DNA of 48,772 bases from Clostridia bacterium (GTDB lineage: Bacteria > Bacillota > Clostridia > Christensenellales > Aristaeellaceae). The first letter of the stretch is position 1, and each line of letters starts with the position of its first letter. Both the position numbers and the translations under genes were made by a program. Shown piece after piece: positions 41,609 through 48,772 of this stretch. The stretch spans positions 1 to 48,772 of the forward strand of contig JAFWXL010000012.1 of assembly GCA_017545905.1 (NCBI GenBank), written 5' to 3'. The notes below the pieces were generated by a model that had not been told where the DNA came from, did no database searches, and saw only the letters and a list, made by a program, of their open reading frames with translations.

Positions 41609-42838
41609 ATGAATATAGACAAGATCAACCGCATCCTGCAGGAAACCGCCTACATCCGCACCGGCGGCAGCGAGCAGGAGCTTGCCTGCGCGGATTATCT
41701 CAAGACCGAATGCGAAAAACTCGGCTTTTCTGCGCATCTGGAGGCATTTGACGTGCCTATGGCTGCGATCCGGTCTGCCAGCCTGATCGTGGACGGCAAG
41801 TCAATCCCCTGCAAGGGCTATCTGTGCGCAGGCAGTGCCGAAATCGAAGCGCCGCTGTACTATATGCCTGAGGTCACACCCTGTGCGCTTTCCCAGTGCA
41901 GAGGAAAGATCGTGCTGCTGGACGGCTATCTGGGCTACTGGAAGTATCAGGATATCCTTGCAAACGGCGCCGCCGGCTTCATCACCTATGACGGCAACGC
42001 CAACTATGCCGACGAGGACATCGATCAGCGCGAGCTGCGCTCCTACGTGAGCAAGGGCGTGAAACTCCCCGGCGTAAACATCAACGCGAAATCCGCCATC
42101 GCACTGGTAGCAGCCTGCGCCGAAACGGCGAAAATCTCCCTTGCGCAGGACGAGTGGAACGGCCATTCTCACAACGTGATTGCTGAGCTTCCGGGCGAGA
42201 CGGACGAGTGGATCGCGCTCACCGCGCACTACGATACCACCTCCCTCTCCACCGGCGCATACGACAACATGTCCGGCTGCATCGGCCTTCTGGGCATCGC
42301 CGAAGCTTTTGCTGCCGGTCCGCGCCGCCGCGGCCTGCGCCTGGTTTTCTGCGGCAGCGAAGAGCGCGGTCTGCTGGGTTCCAAGGCTTACTGTGCTGCG
42401 CACGAGGGTGAGCTTGCCAAAGTCGTGCTCAATGTGAATCTGGATATGATCGGCTCGATTATGGGTCCCTTCAATGCCGTCTGCACCACTGAAGAGCGCC
42501 TTGTTCATTACATCGATTACCTCGCCTCCATTGAAGGATTCCCGCTCAAGTCGCGTCAGGATATCTATTCCAGCGATTCCACGCCCTTTGCGGACAAAGG
42601 CGTGCCTGCCGTCTCCTTTGCGCGCAATGCGACCAGCAACACCGCCACCATCCACAACAGCTATGACACGCTCAAAGTGATGAGCGCCGCGCAGCTTGCC
42701 CGCGACATTGATTTTATCTGCGCATTCGTGGGCGCCATGGCAAACGCCGCGCATTTTCCCGTCAAGCGCGAGATACCCGAAAAGATGAAAGAAAAGCTGG
42801 ACGCCTATCTCACCCGCAAGCGTCCCAAGGACGCATAA
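41609..42838 (+). CDS. M28-family zinc aminopeptidase with PA-like insert
   Basis: A 409-residue peptidase. The M28 metal ligands are all visible: TAHYDTT (His), GAYDNMSG (bridging Asp), CGSEERGLLGS (catalytic Glu and Glu ligand), VNLDMIG (Asp) and IHNSYDT (His). An inserted PA-like segment (about 90-150, RGKIVLLDGYLGYWKYQDILANGAAG) sits before the catalytic part. No signal peptide, so it is probably cytoplasmic. AAGGAG lies 10 nt before the ATG chosen here. The small Cys gene follows 18 nt later. Confidence 0.92.
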   Translation: MNIDKINRILQETAYIRTGGSEQELACADYLKTECEKLGFSAHLEAFDVPMAAIRSASLIVDGKSIPCKGYLCAGSAEIEAPLYYMPEVTPCALSQCRGKIVLLDGYLGYWKYQDILANGAAGFITYDGNANYADEDIDQRELRSYVSKGVKLPGVNINAKSAIALVAACAETAKISLAQDEWNGHSHNVIAELPGETDEWIALTAHYDTTSLSTGAYDNMSGCIGLLGIAEAFAAGPRRRGLRLVFCGSEERGLLGSKAYCAAHEGELAKVVLNVNLDMIGSIMGPFNAVCTTEERLVHYIDYLASIEGFPLKSRQDIYSSDSTPFADKGVPAVSFARNATSNTATIHNSYDTLKVMSAAQLARDIDFICAFVGAMANAAHFPVKREIPEKMKEKLDAYLTRKRPKDA

Positions 42839-42856
42839 GGAGGCCATGCAGAAATC

Positions 42857-43084
42857 ATGAGCATTCTGATCAAGGATACGACGCGCGAGGAGCGCGAGCG
42901 CATTGTGAATGAATCACTCGGCGCGATGGACGCTTCCTGCGACGGCTGCAGCGCCGGGCTGTATGAAATGTATGAGGATTATATCGAAGGCCGCCGAGAG
43001 CTGCGCGAGATCAACATGCAGTACCGCTCCGGCTACGTGCGCTCAAACACAAAGCCCGACCGCATCGGCTGCGGGATGGGTTAA
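42857..43084 (+). CDS. Small conserved-looking Cys protein
   Basis: A 75-residue hydrophilic protein (MSILIKDTTREERERIVNES, then CDGCSAGLYEMYEDYIEGRR and a CGMG end). The CxxC and the C-terminal Cys could bind metal. I recall similar small proteins in Clostridia, sometimes misnamed as purine-synthesis proteins, without known function. It follows the peptidase gene in one unit, with AAGGAGG upstream. Confidence 0.75.
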   Translation: MSILIKDTTREERERIVNESLGAMDASCDGCSAGLYEMYEDYIEGRRELREINMQYRSGYVRSNTKPDRIGCGMG

Positions 43085-43090
43085 GGATAA

Positions 43091-43357
43091 CGTTAGGGCT
43101 GCCGCCCTAATGCCTGCTTGGGGACATTGTCCCCAAACCCCTATTACGCTTCGCGCCGGTTTTAAGTATCATACCCGCATTCCCTCCGCTGCGCGCATGC
43201 GCGCAGCGATGAAGGGTGCAGGGGACCGAGACCGGCCGCGCCCAGTGGGCGAAACAGGCAGGCGGAGCGTCGGGAATCGCAAGGAGCGCTTGCGCGACTA
43301 TGCGAGTTCCCCGGATCATTGTCCCTGCCAGGGGTATGGGGACAGCGTCCCCATACG
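43091..43357. repeat. Interspersed palindromic repeat R7 (composite, both ends hairpins)
   Basis: Hairpin 1 TTAGGGC/GCCCTAA (43093-43099 / 43104-43110), hairpin 2 TTGGGGAC/GTCCCCAA (43118-43125 / 43129-43136), tail (43137-43155). A perfect 20-bp palindrome of GC alternation follows (43188-43207), then a module A hairpin (43271-43313). The far end has a 9-bp hairpin TATGGGGAC/GTCCCCATA (43335-43343 / 43347-43355). It fills the gap between the small Cys gene and the isomerase terminator. Confidence 0.87.
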
Positions 43358-43384
43358 TTCCTCGTTCATCTTCAACCGCATAGC

Positions 43385-43417
43385 AAAAGGACGCTGCCCT
43401 GTTCGGGCAGCGTCCTT
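43385..43417 (-). terminator. Terminator of the sugar operon
   Basis: Perfect 13-bp stem AAGGACGCTGCCC (43387-43399) / GGGCAGCGTCCTT (43405-43417), 5-nt loop, then TTTTG on the minus strand. It starts 16 nt past the isomerase stop. Confidence 0.85.
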
Positions 43418-43433
43418 GAGGTTTTGGGATTGA

Positions 43434-44921
43434 TTAAGCCCAGGGATTCTCCGTCGGATACGGCAGGTTCTTGGGCTGGTTGTAGGCGATGTCGCCGACG
43501 CCCAGATACTTGAAGATCTCAAACAGCGTCTTGCCGACGTGTGCGAACGCAACAGCGCCATGGTGCGGATAGCGCTTCTGCACGAGCACATGGCGGTAGA
43601 AGCGGCCCATCTCCGGGATCGCAAAGATGCCAATGCCGCCGAAGCTGCGGGTCGCAACCGGCAGAACCTCGCCCTGCGCGATGTAGCTGCGGAGCACGCC
43701 CTCGCTGTCGCACTGCAGGCGGAAGAAGGTAATCGGGCTGGCCGCGATGTCGCCCTCGAGGGTGCCGCGGGTGAAGTCCGGTTCGCTTCCTTCCGGCTCA
43801 AGCAGACGATGCTGGATCAGCTGATACTTGACCGCACGATCCGCGCACATCTTGCAGCTCGGGGTATTGCCGCAGTGGAAGCCCATGAAGGTATCGGTCA
43901 GGCTGTAGCCGTACTGCGCGATGTTGTCCTCATCATAGATGTACTTGGGCACGCTGTTATTGATATCCAGCAGGGTGACGGTGTCGCCGCTGGCGCAGAT
44001 GCCGATGTACTCAGAGAGCGCACCGTAGATATCCACTTCGCAGGAAACCGGGATGCCGCGGCTCGCCAGGCGGGAGTTGACGTAGCACGGCTCAAAGCCG
44101 AACTGGCTCGGGAACGCCGGCCAGCACTTGTCGGCAAACGCCACGTACTTCTTGGCGCCCTTATGGTTCTCAGCCCAGTCCAGCAGCGTCAGCTCAAACT
44201 GCGCCATGCGCGCGCTCAGCTCCGGATAGAACTTGCCCTCGCCCATCTCCTTGGCCATATCCTCGCAGACAGCCGGAATGCGCGGATCATTCGCGTGCTC
44301 CTTATAGGAAACCAGCAGATCCAGTTCGGAATTCTCTTCGATTTCAATGCCCAGCTCGTACAGGCCCTTGATCGGCGCATTGCAGGCAAAGAAGTCCTGC
44401 GGACGCGGACCAAAGGTGATGATCTTGAGATCCTTCAGGCCCAGGATGGTACGCGCGATCGGCACAAACTCAGCCATCTTATCGGCGATCTCCTCGGCGG
44501 TGCCCACCGGATACTCCGGAATGTAGCCCTTGAGATGACGCATGCCCAGGTTATAGGAGCAGTTGAGCATGCCGCAGTAAGCGTCGCCGCGGCCGTTGAT
44601 CATATCGCCGTCGCCCTCGGCAGCCGCCACGAACATGCACGGGCCGTCGAAGTACTTGGCGATCAGGGTTTCCGGAGTTTCCGGACCAAAGTTGCCCAGG
44701 AACACGGTCAGCGCGTTGCAGCCAGCCTCGTTGACCTCGGCCACGGCCTTGAGCATGTCCTTTTCGTTTTCGACGGTGGTCTTCGCTTCATAGACCGGCA
44801 GACCCTTGGCTTCGCAGACCGCCACGATGTTGGCACGGCGCTTTTCGCTCAGCGCGATCGGGAAGCAGTCGCGGGACACCGCAACGATGCCCAGCTTGAC
44901 GACAGGAATGTTGGTCATCAT
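43434..44921 (-). CDS. L-fucose/L-arabinose isomerase family protein
   Basis: A 495-residue protein of the fucose/arabinose isomerase fold (VVKLGIVAVSRDCFPIALSEKR, NALTVFLGNFGPETPE, FVAAAEGDGDMINGRGDAYCG, CEVDIYGALSEYIG, HCGNTPSC). Such enzymes interconvert aldoses and ketoses using a divalent metal; some members in sugar operons act on other sugars. The exact sugar is not visible. AGGAG lies 8 nt before the first of two ATGs. Last gene of the importer operon, 33 nt after the permease. Confidence 0.87.
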   Translation of the reverse strand: MMTNIPVVKLGIVAVSRDCFPIALSEKRRANIVAVCEAKGLPVYEAKTTVENEKDMLKAVAEVNEAGCNALTVFLGNFGPETPETLIAKYFDGPCMFVAAAEGDGDMINGRGDAYCGMLNCSYNLGMRHLKGYIPEYPVGTAEEIADKMAEFVPIARTILGLKDLKIITFGPRPQDFFACNAPIKGLYELGIEIEENSELDLLVSYKEHANDPRIPAVCEDMAKEMGEGKFYPELSARMAQFELTLLDWAENHKGAKKYVAFADKCWPAFPSQFGFEPCYVNSRLASRGIPVSCEVDIYGALSEYIGICASGDTVTLLDINNSVPKYIYDEDNIAQYGYSLTDTFMGFHCGNTPSCKMCADRAVKYQLIQHRLLEPEGSEPDFTRGTLEGDIAASPITFFRLQCDSEGVLRSYIAQGEVLPVATRSFGGIGIFAIPEMGRFYRHVLVQKRYPHHGAVAFAHVGKTLFEIFKYLGVGDIAYNQPKNLPYPTENPWA

Positions 44922-44954
44922 AATGTATTCTCCTTATAAAATCATATTGTGGAA

Positions 44955-46205
44955 TCAAGCCTTTTTCTTGTTGCCAAACGGCAGCTGGATCAGGTTGTTC
45001 TTGCTGATGACGTCGAAGGCAACCGCGCCCAGCAGAACCAGACCCTTGACGACCTGCTGCAGGTTGGAGTTCAGGCCCAGAATGGACATACCGTTGTTGA
45101 GGATGCCCATGATCAGCGCGCCGATCAGCGCGCCGCCGACGGTACCGGTGCCGCCGTAGGCGGAGGCGCCGCCGATGAAGCAGCTGGCGATGGCGTCCAT
45201 CTCAAAGCTCTGGCCGGCGGTGGGCGCCGCGCTGTTCAGACGCGCCGCAAAAACCAGACCGGCAATCGCCGCGATGAAGGACATGTTGGTATAGGCAAAG
45301 AACATCATCTGCTTGGTCTTGATACCAGAAAGACGCGCGGCCTTCATGTTGCCGCCGATGGCGTAGAGATGACGGCCCTTGACAGTCTTCTGGGTAAAGA
45401 AGGTATACACTGCCAGCAGAATGCCCAGGATGATCAGGACGGTCGGGATGCCGCGATAGCGCGCCAGCAGATAGAACACGCCGATGATGACGACAGAAAT
45501 GATCGCGCTCTTGATCAGGATGGAAGCAGTGGACTGATAGTCGTAGCCCTTCTTCTTGCGGCTGTTGTTTGTGATGATCTGAATCGCGGTGAAGCCCGCG
45601 GCCAGCACGATGCCCACCAGCATGCACAGAAGATTGAACTTCTTGCCGCCCAGCATGAAGCCTTCCACGATATCCGGAATGAAGCCGGTGGACAGGCGCT
45701 GATACGCCTCCGGGAACGGGGCAAGCGTCATGCCGTTGAGGATCAGCAGGCACAGTCCGCGGAAGACCAGCATGCCGGCCAGCGTGCAGATAAACGGCGG
45801 AATGCCCACATAGGCAATCCAGAAGCCCTGCCATGCGCCGATGGCAATGCCGATAAGCAGGCACAGGATGATGGACAGATAGACATTCCAGCCCCACTCG
45901 ATGATAAACGTGCCGGCACATGCGCCGACAAGACCAACGACGGAACCGACAGACAGGTCGATATTGCCGCCGGTAAGAATACACAGCAGCATGCCGATCG
46001 CCAGAATAATGACGTAAGCATTCTGGAAGATCAGGTTGGATACATTCATGGGCTTGAGCAGCTTGCCGCCCGTAAGCACATAGAAGAACAGAATGATGAC
46101 AGCCAGAGCGATCAGCATGCCGTATTGCTTGAAATCAAACTTGGGCTTTTGCTGCATGGCCTTCACGGCCGCCTGCTGCTTATTGACGTTATTGTTTTGA
46201 CTCAT
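44955..46205 (-). CDS. mmsB: Multiple-monosaccharide ABC importer permease
   Basis: A 416-residue membrane protein of the XylH/MglC/GguB group with about ten helices. [23 protein letters not shown] and [19 protein letters not shown] are the family's substrate-path and ATPase-contact motifs, and [21 protein letters not shown] is the conserved C-terminal part. The length (over 400) and pairing with MmsA/ChvE-like subunits favour the MmsB/GguB type over galactose MglC. It overlaps mmsA by 4 nt. Confidence 0.92.
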   Translation of the reverse strand: MSQNNNVNKQQAAVKAMQQKPKFDFKQYGMLIALAVIILFFYVLTGGKLLKPMNVSNLIFQNAYVIILAIGMLLCILTGGNIDLSVGSVVGLVGACAGTFIIEWGWNVYLSIILCLLIGIAIGAWQGFWIAYVGIPPFICTLAGMLVFRGLCLLILNGMTLAPFPEAYQRLSTGFIPDIVEGFMLGGKKFNLLCMLVGIVLAAGFTAIQIITNNSRKKKGYDYQSTASILIKSAIISVVIIGVFYLLARYRGIPTVLIILGILLAVYTFFTQKTVKGRHLYAIGGNMKAARLSGIKTKQMMFFAYTNMSFIAAIAGLVFAARLNSAAPTAGQSFEMDAIASCFIGGASAYGGTGTVGGALIGALIMGILNNGMSILGLNSNLQQVVKGLVLLGAVAFDVISKNNLIQLPFGNKKKA

Positions 46206-47749
46206 GCGCCGATCTCTCCCTTACTGTCTTGCATAATGTGGCCCATGATGATTTCCTGAGAGGCTTCCTTGGTCGGCATTTCAGCAATGAGGCGGCCTTC
46301 GTTCATGACGTAGATCCGGTCGCTCATGCCCAGCAGTTCGGGCAGCTCGGAGGAAATCATCAGCACAGCCTTGCCCTCGGCCACCAGCTGATTGATGATC
46401 TGATAGATTTCGTACTTTGCGCCGACGTCAACGCCGCGGGTCGGTTCGTCCAGAATCAGCACATCCGGGGCGGCGAAGATCCACTTGCCGACCAGAACCT
46501 TCTGCTGGTTGCCGCCGGAGAGGTTGCCCACCAACTGCTCGACTGTTGGAGCCTTGATGCCCAGCTGCTCGCGCAGCAGCTTGGCCTTGAGGGTCTCAAT
46601 ATCCACATCCAGCACGCCATGATTGCTGATGAATGCAGGACGGGCCATGGTCAGGTTATGCTTGATGGAATCTGAAAGCACCAAACCGTCGCCCTTGCGG
46701 TCCTCGGTCATATAGGCAAGGCCTGCATCGATAGCCTGAGAAATGCTGCGCAGGACAAGGGGTTTTCCATCTTTATAAAGCTCGCCGCTGATGTGCGTGC
46801 CGTAAGCGCGGCCGAAGACAGACATGGCAAGCTCTGTGCGGCCGGCGCCGACAAGACCAGAAATACCCACCACTTCGCCCTTGCGGATGTTGATGGACAC
46901 GTTGTCTACAACCTTGCGGTCGGTGTAGACCGGATGATAGACGGACCAGTTTTTCACCTCCAGCGCAACATCGCCGATATGGCTTTCGCGCGCCGGGAAG
47001 CGGTTGGTCATTTCTCGTCCGACCATGCCCTTGATGATGCGCTCTTCAGAAAGCTCATCCACACCCTTCACCAGGGTTTCGATACTCTGACCGTCGCGGA
47101 TAATCGTAATCTTGTCGGAGCAGTAGCTGATTTCGTTGAGCTTATGAGAGATGATGATGCTGGTGATGCCCTTGGTCTTCTTAAAGTCGATCAGAAGATC
47201 AAGCAGCTTCCTGGAGTCGTTTTCATTGAGCGAGGATGTCGGCTCATCCAGAATCAGCAGCTTCACGTTCTTGGCCAGCGCTTTTGCGATCTCCACCAGC
47301 TGCTGCTTGCCCATGCCGATATCCTTGATGAGCGTGGCGGGGTTTTCATGCAGGCCGACGATCTTCATGTATTCGGCGGCCTTCTGATTGGTCTTATCCC
47401 AGTTGATCACGCCGTGCTTCGCCTGCTCGTTGCCAAGGAACATGTTCTCAGCAATGGAAAGATACGGTACCAGCGCCAGTTCCTGATGGATAATGACGAT
47501 ACCTTCGCGCTCGGAATCCTTGATGTTTCTGAATCGGCATTCCTTGCCTTCATAAATGATGTCGCCTTCGTATGTGCCATAGGGATAGATGCCCGAAAGC
47601 ACGTTCATCAGCGTCGATTTTCCTGCGCCGTTTTCACCGCACAGGGCATGAATCTCACCCTTTGTTACCTCGATGTTGACCCTGTCCAGGGCCTTGACGC
47701 CGGGGAAAAGCTTGGTGATATTATTCATTTTCAGGATGGTATTATCCAA
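46202..47749 (-). CDS. mmsA: Multiple-monosaccharide ABC importer ATPase (two NBDs)
   Basis: A 515-residue protein with two nucleotide-binding halves. The first has Walker [10 protein letters not shown] (38-46), signature [14 protein letters not shown] and Walker [14 protein letters not shown]. The second has the usual degenerate [10 protein letters not shown], signature [14 protein letters not shown] and [18 protein letters not shown] (47747-47749) is the best start, as GGAGG lies 7 nt upstream; an ATG seven codons later is the alternative. It powers uptake with mmsB and the binding protein. Confidence 0.94.
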   Translation of the reverse strand: MDNTILKMNNITKLFPGVKALDRVNIEVTKGEIHALCGENGAGKSTLMNVLSGIYPYGTYEGDIIYEGKECRFRNIKDSEREGIVIIHQELALVPYLSIAENMFLGNEQAKHGVINWDKTNQKAAEYMKIVGLHENPATLIKDIGMGKQQLVEIAKALAKNVKLLILDEPTSSLNENDSRKLLDLLIDFKKTKGITSIIISHKLNEISYCSDKITIIRDGQSIETLVKGVDELSEERIIKGMVGREMTNRFPARESHIGDVALEVKNWSVYHPVYTDRKVVDNVSINIRKGEVVGISGLVGAGRTELAMSVFGRAYGTHISGELYKDGKPLVLRSISQAIDAGLAYMTEDRKGDGLVLSDSIKHNLTMARPAFISNHGVLDVDIETLKAKLLREQLGIKAPTVEQLVGNLSGGNQQKVLVGKWIFAAPDVLILDEPTRGVDVGAKYEIYQIINQLVAEGKAVLMISSELPELLGMSDRIYVMNEGRLIAEMPTKEASQEIIMGHIMQDSKGEIGA

Positions 47750-47773
47750 TTGCCTTCCTCCCCGAATCCTGAG

Positions 47774-47801
47774 AAGGGAGAGGGACGTATCCCTCTCCCT
47801 T
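47774..47801. repeat. Strong hairpin between the binding-protein and ATPase genes
   Basis: Perfect 12-bp stem AAGGGAGAGGGA (47774-47785) / TCCCTCTCCCTT (47790-47801) with a 4-nt loop that reads TACG on the transcript strand. No T-run follows. It starts 36 nt after the binding-protein stop, where such hairpins in other importers guard the 3' end of the abundant binding-protein mRNA. Confidence 0.75.
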
Positions 47802-47836
47802 GATTGATTCAACCGTTATGCTGATGTCACTCTGAA

Positions 47837-48772
47837 TTACTCAGCAATCTCCTCGGCGGTGTAGTAGCCGGAAGCGATCAGCAGCTCTTCATAGTTGTTC
47901 ACGTCGCCGAAGACCGGGGTGCAGTTGAAGGACGGGACCATCTTCACGCCGTTGTCGTATTCGCCGTTGAGTTCCGGGGTCTCACCCTTGAGCAGGGAGT
48001 CAACCATCTTCACGGTCTGGGCAGCCAGGGTACGGGTATCCTTGAAGACGGACATCGCCTGCAGGCCCTTCACCATGTTCTTGACGTTCGGCTTGTCGCA
48101 GTCCTGACCGGTGATCAGCGGGATGTTCTCCTGGGTGAAGCCGGCAGCGACGAGGGAGTTGGTGACGCCCAGCGCGGTGGAGTCGTTGGAGCACAGGCAG
48201 ATGTCGAGGGTCTGGCCGCCGGTCAGGGCGTCCGGATAGTAAGCGGACAGGATGTTGTCCATACGAGCCTGAGCGGTCTCAGACTTCCAGGCCGGGGTCG
48301 CGACGGTGGCGAAATCGGTCTGGCCGGAGACGCAAACCAGCTTGCCGGCGTCGAGGTACGGCTTGAGCAGATCGAACGCGCCCGCGAAGAACAGGCCGGC
48401 GTTGTTGTCGTCCGGGGAGCCCGCGGTGAACTCGATGGTGTAGGTCTTGTCGGTGTTGGCGAGATCGAGGGTATCGATGACGTACTGGCCCTGGATCTGG
48501 CCGACCTTGTAGTTGTCGAAGGTGGTGTAGTAGTCAACAGCCTCGGTGGCGGTCAGCAGGCGGTCATAAGCGATGACCGGGATGCCGGCTTCCTTGGCCT
48601 GCGCGAGCACGGTGCCCAGAGCGGAGCCGTCGATGGAGGCGACGACCAGAACCTGAACCTCGTTGAGGATCATGTTCTCGATCTGGGAAACCTGAGTGGC
48701 GACTTCGTTGTTGGCATACTGCAGGTCAACTTCGTAGCCGGCGGCTTCGAGCTGAGCCTTCATGTTCGCGCC
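47837..48772 (-). CDS. chvE: Sugar-binding protein of the importer, N-terminus outside window
   Basis: At least 311 residues of a periplasmic-binding-type lipoprotein or secreted protein (type I fold): VLVVASIDGSALGTVLAQAKEAGIPVIAYDRLL, then FAGAFDLLKPYLD, DICLCSNDSTALG and LITGQDCDKPNVKNM. The fit is to the ChvE/multiple-sugar group, in agreement with MmsA and MmsB. The signal peptide and first residues lie past the right edge, so lipidation cannot be judged. First visible gene of the operon. Confidence 0.9.
   Translation of the reverse strand, partial: GANMKAQLEAAGYEVDLQYANNEVATQVSQIENMILNEVQVLVVASIDGSALGTVLAQAKEAGIPVIAYDRLLTATEAVDYYTTFDNYKVGQIQGQYVIDTLDLANTDKTYTIEFTAGSPDDNNAGLFFAGAFDLLKPYLDAGKLVCVSGQTDFATVATPAWKSETAQARMDNILSAYYPDALTGGQTLDICLCSNDSTALGVTNSLVAAGFTQENIPLITGQDCDKPNVKNMVKGLQAMSVFKDTRTLAAQTVKMVDSLLKGETPELNGEYDNGVKMVPSFNCTPVFGDVNNYEELLIASGYYTAEEIAE

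Overview
The window reads as chromosomal DNA of a Gram-positive Bacillota, most likely class Clostridia. The signs are a threonine T-box on thrS, an FMN riboswitch on a RibU-type ECF transporter gene, HrcA with a CIRCE operator, the order hrcA-grpE-dnaK-dnaJ-prmA-rsmE-mtaB-HIT-rpsU, and the cluster rho-rpmE / yqhQ-prmC-prfA-sua5. Base composition is GC-rich for a clostridium, and many genes start with GTG or TTG behind a good Shine-Dalgarno. Sigma-A promoters are unusually clear: most are TTGAC-type and TATAAT-type boxes exactly 17 bp apart. I cannot name the genus.

Layout, left to right; almost everything is on the minus strand. 1-190: a very strong promoter with phased A-tracts firing off the left edge, probably into an rRNA or tRNA operon. 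264-3815: rplT, rpmI, infC and thrS, with an infC leader attenuator and a T-box. 3812-13296: a compact run of yqhQ, prmC, prfA, sua5 (split in two frames), a uracil/hypoxanthine-DNA glycosylase, pdp and a heterodimeric ABC exporter whose second subunit has a frameshifted C-terminus. 13408-14678: a membrane protein/HTH pair and a nucleotidyltransferase-like gene. 14752-17943: rpmE, rho, a Trm11-like methyltransferase and rpsU. 18159-28131: HIT, mtaB, a DUF4236 gene, rsmE, prmA and the heat-shock operon. 28341-32737: hemW, lepA and an unknown membrane protein. 32836-33450 (+): a LUD protein. 33680-37277: a ligase/MurF/hydrolase cell-wall trio, with MurF carrying a membrane domain. 37383-40068: rimI, tsaB, tsaE and ribU behind an FMN riboswitch. 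40078-43084: a TipAS-type MerR regulator with a classic 19-bp-spacer promoter, YdcF, an M28 peptidase and a small Cys protein. 43434-48772: a multiple-monosaccharide ABC importer with a fucose/arabinose-isomerase-like enzyme, running off the right edge.

Functional links: Sua5 (TsaC-type), TsaB, TsaE and MtaB belong to the t6A/ms2t6A37 tRNA pathway. PrmC modifies the release factor encoded next to it. HrcA, GrpE, DnaK and DnaJ form the chaperone regulon. The sugar importer and isomerase form a catabolic cassette.

The most novel material is an interspersed, modular palindromic repeat family at seven intergenic loci (about 13.3, 21.7, 22.9, 24.45, 29.7, 33.6 and 43.2 kb). All seven carry a two-hairpin core ending in a conserved CGCTTCGC tail. 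Four also carry a separate hairpin whose stems co-vary around an invariant AGGA/GACTA internal loop. I found no CRISPR array, tRNA or rRNA gene, transposase or prophage gene inside the window.
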